Shown piece after piece: positions 47,531-55,369 of a stretch of 64,000 nt of DNA (position 1 is the first letter of the stretch; the number at the start of each line of letters is the position of its first letter). Position numbers and translations under genes: made by a program. The notes beneath the pieces are model-generated. The model ran no database searches. It was not told the origin of the DNA and saw only the letters and a program-made list of their open reading frames with translations. The DNA is from Hirschia maritima DSM 19733 (GTDB lineage Bacteria; Pseudomonadota; Alphaproteobacteria; Caulobacterales; Hyphomonadaceae), in assembly GCF_000378345.1 (NCBI RefSeq), contig NZ_KB899544.1:620001-684000 (forward strand), in the 5' to 3' direction.

Positions 47531-49297
47531 TTACACGGATAAAGTACGCGCTAGCGGGCCTGTGAGCTGAGCTAGCGCTTTTTTTGTAGAAATATAACCG
47601 CGCTCTACAACTTCATCGTAAGCCTTCCAATCGCGAAGCTCTATATCTTCAATATCTGGCGTGATCAGCATATCGGTGTGTTGTGTTGCATCAAGTGGGT
47701 TGAGGCTCACCGTGGCAGCACGCATCAATAAGGCTGCTATAGGCGGGGGAGTTGAAAATCCGTTTTTAAATGTCCAATGAAAGAAGCCGAGAGGATTTAC
47801 AAAATCATCCGGGTTTAGTCCGCGGTCTGCTTGGGTCACATCGACGCCGATGATTTTGCCTCGATGGAGATCTTTCATTACATCAGCGGGGAAATTGTTT
47901 AAAACGCCCCCATCAACCAGAATATCTTCATTTTCGACAATAGGGGGTAGAATACCTGGTAAGGCAATTGAGGCACGCAGTGCACGTGCAAGCTCTCCTT
48001 CATTATGAATTCGAATACTTCCGTGTGTTAGATTTGTAGAAATGGCAAAGAAAGGAATTTCAAGTGCTTCTATGTTTAAGTCGCCAAAATTTTCTGCCAA
48101 TCTGTTGTCTACGCGATGCCCCTTAACTAGACCGACGACCGGTAGGTTGTAATCAGATAATGGGTTTGACGAAACAAAAGCTTTCCTTATGCGACGATCA
48201 ATTTCATCATCACTCCATCTAGCAGCAACGCAGGCACCAACAACCGCACCCATAGAAGTTCCGCCGATGAAATCTATTGGGCAGTTAGCTTCTCTAAGTG
48301 CGCGAACAGCACCGATAGTTGCGTAAGCTCTCGCACCTCCACCTGAGAGAACGACTCCTACGGAACGTCCAGCCATAACGCGAGCCAGCCGTTTGCAGTC
48401 GTCATCATTTAAGCCATCCCAATGAAAAATCCGAGATGCTTTGGCGGCGTCTCTCCATTTTGAAGGTTCTGCTCCAGTTCGAGAATTTCCATGGTGAAGT
48501 AAAATAACATCCACGAGTTTGAATTGCCGCGTTGGACTTTTATCTTCCGGCATAAGGGGTGAAGATGGGTGTGCATCAGCTCTGGCAAGCACCCAAATTC
48601 TATCGGCATAGCGAAGGCTCATTCTAAACCAATTGCTATCACCTATGGCTGTCTTAAAAATTACAATGTCATGGCGTGCTTCTAAATCATCGAAGTAGCG
48701 AGAATCTTTGTCTGCATCACTTTCGTCAACGATTTTGACCTTGAGAGATAGTTTTTCCAACTCATTGGCGAGAGTTTGAGCTCTTAAATCAATGTCAATT
48801 GTTGGTGAAGTTGCCATTAGAGCAAATACACGTGGTTCTGCGCGGCGCGGTTGTTTCCTGCGCGATTTTCTTAGCCTTAGAAGTAGAATACGGGTTAAAC
48901 GTTCTAATAATCCTGGGTCGGATTTGATGAGCTTCATGAAGCCCTGGCGTCTTAGTTGGATTAACTCAGAATCTCGAAGCGTGTAGACATCATTTTGGTG
49001 ATTTTCGCCTGCAACAAGAGCAATCTCTCCGGCTGGTTCGCCCGTTCTTATGTGTCCAAGGAATTCTGATCTTCCATCGCTTTTGCGTTGAAAGGCACCC
49101 AATGAACCTGACAGGACGAAATATATTGAATCGGCGGGGGCACCAGCAGCAAACAATTGTTGACCGCCGGGAATAGAGAAATGAGAAATGTCGTCTTCAA
49201 GTAGTTTGAGCGTTGCTTTGGGAACGTCCTGCAGGAAAGGAATGCCATCAAGAACGGATGGAGTGAGTTTTTTTTCTCTACTCGGTAAAAGGCCCAT
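47531..49297 (-). CDS. Patatin-like phospholipase with N-terminal cyclic-nucleotide-binding-like domain
   Basis: The 588-residue protein (NTE type) has a cNMP-binding fold (~20-130, PADSIYFVLSGSLGAFQRK, GEPAGEIALVAGE) and a C-terminal patatin domain (~315-500) with oxyanion loop GGGARAY, nucleophile S348 (GGTSMG) and dyad partner D462 (DGGVLNN). The position of the phosphate-binding arginine that follows GEIAL is not Arg (NHQNDV), so cAMP binding is doubtful. A middle region (~160-300) is of unknown type. It converges with spmX, separated by ten bases, and contains the terminator of spmX in its 3' end. Confidence 0.92.
   Translation of the reverse strand: MGLLPSREKKLTPSVLDGIPFLQDVPKATLKLLEDDISHFSIPGGQQLFAAGAPADSIYFVLSGSLGAFQRKSDGRSEFLGHIRTGEPAGEIALVAGENHQNDVYTLRDSELIQLRRQGFMKLIKSDPGLLERLTRILLLRLRKSRRKQPRRAEPRVFALMATSPTIDIDLRAQTLANELEKLSLKVKIVDESDADKDSRYFDDLEARHDIVIFKTAIGDSNWFRMSLRYADRIWVLARADAHPSSPLMPEDKSPTRQFKLVDVILLHHGNSRTGAEPSKWRDAAKASRIFHWDGLNDDDCKRLARVMAGRSVGVVLSGGGARAYATIGAVRALREANCPIDFIGGTSMGAVVGACVAARWSDDEIDRRIRKAFVSSNPLSDYNLPVVGLVKGHRVDNRLAENFGDLNIEALEIPFFAISTNLTHGSIRIHNEGELARALRASIALPGILPPIVENEDILVDGGVLNNFPADVMKDLHRGKIIGVDVTQADRGLNPDDFVNPLGFFHWTFKNGFSTPPPIAALLMRAATVSLNPLDATQHTDMLITPDIEDIELRDWKAYDEVVERGYISTKKALAQLTGPLARTLSV
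47548..47585 (+). terminator. spmX terminator inside the convergent patatin coding sequence
   Basis: GCGCTAGC (47548-47555) and GCTAGCGC (47571-47578) form a perfect stem followed by seven T on the plus strand. It begins 28 bases after the spmX stop and lies wholly within the last codons of the patatin gene. Confidence 0.85.
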
Positions 49298-49410
49298 AAT
49301 GTACGCTCATCTTGCTCAGGAAATTGTCCATACCTAGAACAAGTTTAATCGACAATCCCAAATAATTTGCGACTAAGAAAACATAAAACGTAATTTATTG
49401 TAGATTTGTT

Positions 49411-49875
49411 CTATTGGGGACTTAAGCCTGTGCGTGTGCAGTGGCCATATTTGCTTAAAAATGGGTGACCGTATTTCAGTCCAATCTCGCGAGATAGTTT
49501 CAATGCCGTTGGGGCTTTTCCATTTAGTAGGGTTGAGGAAAATTTGAGTCTCGTGAAATACCGTTTTAACTCTGATTGTTGCTTGGGGGTAAGAGAACCT
49601 TCAGAGAGAGCAGCTTGTGTGATGCATTGGCAGCCACCAGAATCTACAATGTTGTTGCTTATCATGGCTTCCTGGCAAGACAATTGTAATTCTTGCTTTC
49701 CAAGGTTGGGAGTGGATTCATTGAGGGCGGAATAGCCCTTTTCCATGAGCACATATAGGATAAATAATCCAAGTAAAACTGCGGCAAATGACATGATTAT
49801 AAGCGACATGCGTCGTAATCGCGCGGGATCGCGCGATTGAGTTTCTTGCTTAAAATCTACCGATAGTTTCCTCAT
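49411..49875 (-). CDS. Single-pass membrane protein of unknown function
   Basis: The 154-residue product has a basic N-terminus (~1-22), one membrane helix at ~24-46 (MSLIIMSFAAVLLGLFILYVL) and a periplasmic part with cysteines at CQEAM and GGCQCIT near the middle and one more near the C-terminus. Paired cysteines suggest disulfides. No family is recognised. It is 113 bases upstream of the patatin gene, on the same strand. A perfect inverted repeat lies upstream of its start. Confidence 0.65.
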   Translation of the reverse strand: MRKLSVDFKQETQSRDPARLRRMSLIIMSFAAVLLGLFILYVLMEKGYSALNESTPNLGKQELQLSCQEAMISNNIVDSGGCQCITQAALSEGSLTPKQQSELKRYFTRLKFSSTLLNGKAPTALKLSREIGLKYGHPFLSKYGHCTRTGLSPQ

Positions 49876-49906
49876 TGTCTCGAATACTGTGAATACTGAA
49901 GTTTGT

Positions 49907-49930
49907 TATCGTTATTATTAGATAACGATA
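49907..49930. promoter_or_regulatory. Perfect 9-base inverted repeat, candidate operator
   Basis: TATCGTTAT (49907-49915) and ATAACGATA (49922-49930) flank six bases. The site is in the 171-204-base gap between the minus-strand membrane protein (start 49875) and the plus-strand hydratase, near the start of the former. It has no T tract suited to a terminator, so a protein-binding site is preferred. Confidence 0.5.
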
Positions 49931-50079
49931 GTATTTAAATTAGCTAAACGCGGATTGTTAATTTAAATTGTTTGATAGTTAATGGATGAGGGTTTTGTCG
50001 CAGGTCGCGTACTAGAAATTATCTCTACGAAATGTAGGGTAGGACGATGAGTTCACTTCATCAGTCAAAGGGGCAGGCA

Positions 50080-50886
50080 ATGTCGAATTATCAGCACATT
50101 GAGTTAGATGTTTCTCGAATGGGGGTGGCGGTCATTTTGTTGAACCGACCAGACATGCACAATGCATTTAATGCGCAGGTTGTCGAAGAACTGAGTGATG
50201 CTATAGATCTTGTTTCAAAAACTTCTGAAGTCCGATTGGTGATTTTCAGAGGAGCCGGTGATGTTTTCTCTGTTGGTGGAGACAAAGAGTGGACCAAGGC
50301 CGCTATCGATTACACTGAAAAAGAAAATGAAGAAGATGCGTATGCAATGGCCAGCATGCTTCGCAAACTTTATGAAATGCCACAATTAACTCTGGCTTTG
50401 GTTCATGGAGATGCTCGCGGTGGAGGCATCGGCCTTATTGCTGCGTGTGATATAGCAATTGCCCTCAAAACAGTGGGCTTCAGTTTTACAGATGTTGCAC
50501 GCGGTATTTTGCCAGCCACGTTAGCCCCTTTTGTGGTTGAAGCTATTGGGCCGCGTTGGGCAAAGGCATTGTTTCTGACGAGCGAAACGTTTGATGGAAA
50601 TTACGCCGAAAAACTTGGTCTAGTCCAATATTCTGTTGATGATGAAACACAGATGGAAGAATTAGCAGAGTATATGGCTAGCTTAACATTCAAAGCAGGA
50701 CCTACAGCGCTGGCAAACACAAAGCAATTGGTCTCTGCGGTGGTTGGAGAACCAATCGATTCATCATTGATGCACATGGTTGCAAAGCAAAGCGCGAAGC
50801 AACGGGTATCTGCTGAAGGTGTAGAAGGGTTAACTGCGTCTGTTGAAGAGAGGGCCCCGCATTGGGTAAAATCAATCAAAAAATAG
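50080..50886 (+). CDS. Enoyl-CoA hydratase/isomerase family, methylglutaconyl-CoA hydratase-like
   Basis: This 268-residue crotonase has LNRPDMHNAFNAQVVEEL at the N-terminus, the oxyanion-hole segments (FSVGGDKEW, DARGGGIGLIAACDIA) and ILPATLAPFVVEAIGPRWAKALFLTSE. The last resembles LiuC, which hydrates 3-methylglutaconyl-CoA in leucine breakdown. The usual second catalytic Glu position is Asp (FTDVARG). The ATG at 50080 with AAAGGGG upstream and a family-like N-terminus is chosen; an in-frame ATG at 50047 also exists. No other leucine-degradation gene is nearby. Confidence 0.85.
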   Translation: MSNYQHIELDVSRMGVAVILLNRPDMHNAFNAQVVEELSDAIDLVSKTSEVRLVIFRGAGDVFSVGGDKEWTKAAIDYTEKENEEDAYAMASMLRKLYEMPQLTLALVHGDARGGGIGLIAACDIAIALKTVGFSFTDVARGILPATLAPFVVEAIGPRWAKALFLTSETFDGNYAEKLGLVQYSVDDETQMEELAEYMASLTFKAGPTALANTKQLVSAVVGEPIDSSLMHMVAKQSAKQRVSAEGVEGLTASVEERAPHWVKSIKK

Positions 50887-50956
50887 CATGTCGCAAAATC
50901 GTGCAGTGAATTGCATTTTTTCGACGTAATTGCATGTCACTTGAATTGCTAAGGCT

Positions 50957-50998
50957 AAAGCCTCTTTGGAAAATTTCCATTTCCTTAGGGGCTTTTTT
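50957..50998 (+). terminator. Rho-independent terminator after the hydratase gene
   Basis: AAGCCTCT (50958-50965) pairs with AGGGGCTT (50987-50994, one G-T pair), and the enclosed bases form an inner TGGAAA/TTTCCA hairpin. Six T follow the stem. It lies 71 bases after the hydratase stop. Confidence 0.75.
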
Positions 50999-51039
50999 CT
51001 ATCTTATTGGCAGTTGTTGAATGCGTTGAAGGGCAACAA

Positions 51040-51732
51040 ATGGCTTTGATTAGTGCTATTTTATTTTATGCGGGAGCTCAGTTAACGCCGCTGGAGACAT
51101 TGAACATTGCTCTTTTTGATGCTGAGCCAATGCCGTCTATGCGTGCAGCTTTTCGAGCTTCTGTTAAAAGTGAGGGAGCCATACGTGAATTGGAGTTTGA
51201 TCCACTGAAGCCTCCAAATCAGCGTTTCCGTATTGTAAGACGTCTAGGGGATGACCGGGAATTAGATGCGATTGTAGGTGATTGGGCGAAAGAAGCTCAG
51301 CCTGATGTGCGTTTATTTGCTGATGATTTGCGTTCAAGCCTAGGGCGAGGGCATATCGAACAAACTTCTAATGGCTGGAGCGTTCAGTTTGAACATAAGC
51401 TATCAAATAATGATGGTCCTATAGATGCTATTGTGTCTCAAAAAATGCTCGGCGGGCTGCACTTGGATGCAGGCACCGGATTGATCTCAAAGCTTGAGTA
51501 TTCGATCAATAAACCCTTCAAAACGCCAGAAGGCGCTTGGGTAGATCATTATCGCCAAGTTTACAATTTTGGACGTTCTGAGCAATGGGGAGTCACCTTT
51601 GTCACGGGGTATGATCTTTATGCTCGTGGTGGCCGCTTTGGTGTGAAAGGTGAACGGGCTTTTTCTGTTCGAGTAACGGATGTTGCTTTTTCGCTTGCCA
51701 GTGATGCAAGTCAGCAGTTGGAAAACAAGTAA
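51040..51732 (+). CDS. Hypothetical protein with possible signal peptide
   Basis: The 230-residue product starts MALISAILFYAGAQLTPLE, a short hydrophobic N-terminus that could be a signal peptide. The remainder is soluble, with KPPNQRFRIVRRLGDD, a KLEYSINKPFKTPEGAWVDHYRQVYNF-like part (~145-170) and VTFVTGYDLYARGGRFG. No family is recognised. The ATG at 51040 has GAAGGG seven bases before it; an in-frame TTG at 51007 does not. It is 60 bases before the DUF1489 gene and on the same strand. Confidence 0.7.
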   Translation: MALISAILFYAGAQLTPLETLNIALFDAEPMPSMRAAFRASVKSEGAIRELEFDPLKPPNQRFRIVRRLGDDRELDAIVGDWAKEAQPDVRLFADDLRSSLGRGHIEQTSNGWSVQFEHKLSNNDGPIDAIVSQKMLGGLHLDAGTGLISKLEYSINKPFKTPEGAWVDHYRQVYNFGRSEQWGVTFVTGYDLYARGGRFGVKGERAFSVRVTDVAFSLASDASQQLENK

Positions 51733-51792
51733 AACAGCGATTTTTAGATAATAGGGCTGGTGAATTCCAAGAGTCAGCTTATCTATAAGCGT

Positions 51793-52230
51793 ATGCCACT
51801 TCACATGATCAAATTAGCTGCCGGTGCTGAATCTATTGAGAGTTTCACCAATTGGCAGAAGCAAGTTATCGAACAGAGATCGTCGGCAGGCTTGTCCGCC
51901 AATCCAGTGCATGAAACGCGGATGATGCCAAAGCGCGCGAAAGAAATTTTGAATGGTGGCTCTATGTATTGGGTCATCAAACACAAGATTTGTTTGCGCC
52001 AACGCATCATAGAAATTGAGCGTGTGGAGATTGAAGGCGCACCCAAATTTTGCCTCATCCATTTTGATCCAGAGCTTGTGCCTGTTCAAGTGAAGCGCAA
52101 GCGCCCATTCCAAGGATGGCGCTATTACAAAGCATCAGATGTACCGCCAGATATTGATGCCTCTGCACCTGCACCGATTAATACGCCTCTGCATCTGGAG
52201 CTGGCTCTCAAAGAAGCGATGGTTTGGTAG
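51793..52230 (+). CDS. DUF1489 family protein
   Basis: DUF1489 proteins are ~140-residue cytosolic alphaproteobacterial proteins without known function. The 145-residue product starts MPLHMIKLAAGAESIES, typical for the family, and contains HETRMMPKRAKEIL, GGSMYWVIKHKICLRQRIIEI and ELVPVQVKRKRPFQGWRYY. The ATG at 51793 is chosen over a GTG at 51760 because of the family N-terminus, though the ribosome-binding site is weak. Confidence 0.88.
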   Translation: MPLHMIKLAAGAESIESFTNWQKQVIEQRSSAGLSANPVHETRMMPKRAKEILNGGSMYWVIKHKICLRQRIIEIERVEIEGAPKFCLIHFDPELVPVQVKRKRPFQGWRYYKASDVPPDIDASAPAPINTPLHLELALKEAMVW

Positions 52231-52274
52231 GAGTATTGCAGTACTCCGCTGGGGCAATTTTTCGCCAAAAGCGG

Positions 52275-52586
52275 TCATTCACTTTCTGATAGTGGAATAA
52301 TATTTTTGGTTCGAATATTCTTTGTGGAGAGTATCTTCCAAGCAATTCCATGAGATATCAATAAAATAAATAGCTCTTCAAATGGTTCTGGATTTCCTTG
52401 AGAAACCAGTGTTGCTGCTATAAAATAAGAGAAAGCTAAGGGATATATTGAAGATACATCTGTTCGAAATTTAGAAGACAAAAATCCAGTTAAAATCACG
52501 GCATAAACAGTAAAAGCAAAGAGCATAAACGCTATAAATAATATCGCGATGGCTTGAATTTCTATTCCTAATTCCCACAATGACAT
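52275..52586 (-). CDS. Small membrane protein, unknown
   Basis: The 103-residue product has three hydrophobic segments (~10-33, ~45-62, ~68-85) and a basic C-terminal end. GGGAA lies before the ATG. No family is recognised. It is flanked by DUF1489 and panC, convergent with the former and in the same direction as the latter. The local base composition is AT-rich relative to neighbours, so recent acquisition or relaxed selection is possible. Confidence 0.55.
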   Translation of the reverse strand: MSLWELGIEIQAIAILFIAFMLFAFTVYAVILTGFLSSKFRTDVSSIYPLAFSYFIAATLVSQGNPEPFEELFILLISHGIAWKILSTKNIRTKNIIPLSESE

Positions 52587-52680
52587 CTTAGAATTCCCAT
52601 AATAAAATTCATTTTATGGAGAATGCAAAATTTTGATAGCAATGTCCACTTTGGGCCAAAACCGGCATTCGATATTAGAC

Positions 52681-53553
52681 TTATCTCTTCAGAGGTAAAT
52701 TATCGATAAGGCGGGTCTTGCCCATCCATGCGGCAGTTAAGATACGAGCGCTTACGCCTTGTTTGAGCGTGTCTGTGCCTAGTTCTTCAAGTGTTTCCGC
52801 ATCTCTCACGGCGACATAGTTGATTGGGCCAAGGCCGGCTTTAGCGATATCTTTTTCAGCTTGTTTGATTGCTTTGGAAATAGATTTGCCAGCTTCAATT
52901 GCTGTTGCTGCATCTCTGAGAGCTTTAGCAAAATTTCCCGCTTTTTTGCGTTCATCGGGTGATAGATATTGATTGCGAGAAGACATGGCTAATCCGTCAG
53001 TTTCACGGATGGTTTCAGCTCCGATGACTTCAATTGGCATGCCTAAGTCTTTTGTCATGCGCTTGATGATTTGAAGCTGTTGATAGTCTTTTTCTCCAAA
53101 CACAGCGACATCTGGTGCTACATGGATGAAGAGGCGTGATACAATATTTGTAACCCCACCGAAGAAATGCGGGCGGTGTTCACCTTCTAATATGCTTGAT
53201 AGTTCTTCGACATACACTTTTGTCGCGTTGCCTTCTGGGTAGAGATCATTTGCAACAGGGCAATAAGCTGCGGCACACCCAACAGAAACGAGTTTTTCAA
53301 GATCATCATCAAGCGTGCGAGGGTAACTATCGAAATCCTCATCGGGAGCAAATTGTGTAGGATTGACGAAGATAGAAGCAATAACGCTGTCACTGTGATC
53401 TTTTGCCTTCTGCACAAGGGACAAATGGCCATCATGCAAAGCGCCCATAGTTGGGACAAATCCAATGCGCTTCCCGTCGCGAATTTGTTGTAAGTGCCAG
53501 TCACGTAGGGCTTGTGGTGTCTTAAGGACAGCTATTTTCTTTTCTATCGTCAT
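52681..53553 (-). CDS. panC: Pantothenate synthetase
   Basis: PanC joins pantoate and beta-alanine with ATP to make pantothenate for coenzyme A. The 290-residue product carries FVPTMGALHDGHLSLV (nucleotide-binding HIGH-like motif), FVNPTQFAPDEDF, VFGEKDYQQLQIIKRM (KMSKS-like region follows), and DGLAMSSRNQYLSPDER. All conserved active-site segments are seen. It is divergent from the SPOR-like lipoprotein and mipZ genes. Confidence 0.96.
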   Translation of the reverse strand: MTIEKKIAVLKTPQALRDWHLQQIRDGKRIGFVPTMGALHDGHLSLVQKAKDHSDSVIASIFVNPTQFAPDEDFDSYPRTLDDDLEKLVSVGCAAAYCPVANDLYPEGNATKVYVEELSSILEGEHRPHFFGGVTNIVSRLFIHVAPDVAVFGEKDYQQLQIIKRMTKDLGMPIEVIGAETIRETDGLAMSSRNQYLSPDERKKAGNFAKALRDAATAIEAGKSISKAIKQAEKDIAKAGLGPINYVAVRDAETLEELGTDTLKQGVSARILTAAWMGKTRLIDNLPLKR

Positions 53554-53647
53554 AGGGCGAAGCGTTAATTTCTTTTACTAAAATTAGCAAGAAGTGATCT
53601 TAAAATGCTCGTCTTTGCCGCAGTTTCTCAATGATGTGTTAACCACG

Positions 53648-54340
53648 ATGAATGAAAATGAAAGCATGAAAATAGATATGCTACATATTCTTCGTGTTTC
53701 GGTTTTCTCTGTTGGTGCCATAGCGATATCAGCTTGCACTCGCATGTCCGGAGCTGGTGAAACCTCATTTTACGATGAGGGGTTGAGGCAAGATCCTCCC
53801 GAGGGTGTAGTGAATTCGGCTGACCTTCGCAGGTATCAACCTGTTGATGAACTCGCCATGGTTGATGATATCGAATCTAAAGTTCAGGCACTGAATGTGG
53901 AATTAAAAACACTTCGCAGTGCATTGGAAATTATGCAGCCGATAGATGAGCCAATCTTGATGTATGATGAGGCTGTGGCTGCGGCACCAGAACAAATCGC
54001 TGTGGATAATCATGCCAGCGATAGCACGCCTTCTATTGAAGTGCCTGCTGTCGGGAGAAAGTATGATCAAGCTCCCGAATTGGATAGTGGGCATTCACTG
54101 TTCCGTTATGCCGAACTTGGATTGTATCCAACTGAAGGCGCAGCGTCTGCTGATTGGAAACGCCTTGAAGGTGAATTGGACTTGGAAGAATTAACTCCGT
54201 ACTATGACGAAGTTGGTGGTGGTGTGCGTTTATCCACAGGTCCTTTCGCAAATGCCGAAGACCTTACCGAAATGTGTGTTGATCTAAGCCGCGTAGCTGG
54301 GGCATGTGAACCTTCCAAAGCTGGAAGAATGCTTCAATAA
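53648..54340 (+). CDS. SPOR-like lipoprotein
   Basis: The product (230 residues from the ATG at 53648) has an N-terminal hydrophobic helix ending in lipobox AISAC, so it is probably a lipoprotein. It has a helical region (VDDIESKVQALNVELKTLRSAL) and a C-terminal domain with the pattern VRLSTGPFANAEDLTEMC, which resembles a SPOR domain (peptidoglycan-binding in septal proteins). Upstream in-frame starts include GTG 53594 and ATG 53666; the choice is uncertain, since no start has a strong ribosome-binding site. The gene lies directly before mipZ, on the same strand. Confidence 0.72.
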   Translation: MNENESMKIDMLHILRVSVFSVGAIAISACTRMSGAGETSFYDEGLRQDPPEGVVNSADLRRYQPVDELAMVDDIESKVQALNVELKTLRSALEIMQPIDEPILMYDEAVAAAPEQIAVDNHASDSTPSIEVPAVGRKYDQAPELDSGHSLFRYAELGLYPTEGAASADWKRLEGELDLEELTPYYDEVGGGVRLSTGPFANAEDLTEMCVDLSRVAGACEPSKAGRMLQ

Positions 54341-54360
54341 AATTACCGATTGTGGAGTAA

Positions 54361-55242
54361 ATGGTTATGACAACTGAGTTGGCTGAACAGGCTGGCGCTG
54401 GCAAATCAGCTGGCAATCGCCTGGCGCACGTGATTGTCATAGGAAATGAAAAAGGTGGTGCGGGTAAATCAACTGTCGCCATGCACCTTTCCGTTGCTCT
54501 TATGCGTATGAATAAAAAGGTCGGGTTTCTCGATCTTGATGTGCGTCAGCGCTCTATTTCAAGATACCTTGAAAACCGTATCCGCTGGAATCAAACATCG
54601 GGCGGAAGTTTACCTGTCCCGGAAACGGTTCGAATTGATGCGAGTCAAGCACGTGACCTTGATGCGGCTGAGCTGGAAGAAGCAGAGCGCTTTGAAGATA
54701 GTGTGAAGCGTCTTTCGCAGACATGTGATTTCATAATTGTCGATAGCCCGGGAGGTGACACCTTCCTATCACGTATGGCGCATTCTTCAGCCGATACGTT
54801 GATTACTCCGCTCAATGATAGTTTCGTCGATTTCGACCTTCTTGGTGATGTTGATCCACAGACGTTGGAAGTTGTTCGTCCAAGTTTCTATGCAGAGCAA
54901 GTGTGGGATTGTCGTAAACGCAAAGCTAAAACGAGCCGTAAACCGATTGATTGGGTTGTTATGCGTAACCGTATGTCACCACTTGATGCGCGAAATAAAC
55001 AGCGTGTTGGTGAGGCATTGGATAATCTAGCGCGTCGCATCGGTTTTCGTATTGCGCCGGGATTGTCTGAGCGTGTGATTTACCGTGAATTATTTCCAAT
55101 GGGACTAACGCTTCTGGATTTAACTGAGGCTGGATCAAACGTGGCCTTCACAATGAGCCACGTAGCGGCGCGTCAGGAGATTCGTGATCTTCTAATTGTA
55201 CTTAAGCTTCCTGGGATGGAAGGTGAGGAAATCTCTTTTTAA
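54361..55242 (+). CDS. mipZ: Division-plane positioning ATPase MipZ
   Basis: MipZ is a ParA/MinD-like ATPase that forms gradients from ParB at the poles and inhibits FtsZ, so that division occurs mid-cell. The 293-residue product has the deviant Walker A KGGAGKST (residues 31-38) after HVIVIGNE, the switch I LDLDVRQRSISRYLENR and Walker B DFIIVDSPGGDT. PIDWVVMRNRMSPLDARN is a MipZ-specific segment. It follows the SPOR-like lipoprotein by 20 bases. The gene is typical of stalked and other alphaproteobacteria. Confidence 0.94.
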   Translation: MVMTTELAEQAGAGKSAGNRLAHVIVIGNEKGGAGKSTVAMHLSVALMRMNKKVGFLDLDVRQRSISRYLENRIRWNQTSGGSLPVPETVRIDASQARDLDAAELEEAERFEDSVKRLSQTCDFIIVDSPGGDTFLSRMAHSSADTLITPLNDSFVDFDLLGDVDPQTLEVVRPSFYAEQVWDCRKRKAKTSRKPIDWVVMRNRMSPLDARNKQRVGEALDNLARRIGFRIAPGLSERVIYRELFPMGLTLLDLTEAGSNVAFTMSHVAARQEIRDLLIVLKLPGMEGEEISF

Positions 55243-55369
55243 GCTGCATAGCAAAGCCGTTGTTGGACTTTAAAGTGGTCTGATCTGAGCTTATCGTGAA
55301 GTTTGGAGTTGCTTTTGGTATTCTCGGATCTAGAGTTAACTTAATTCTTTGATGGTTGAGGAGCTTCCA

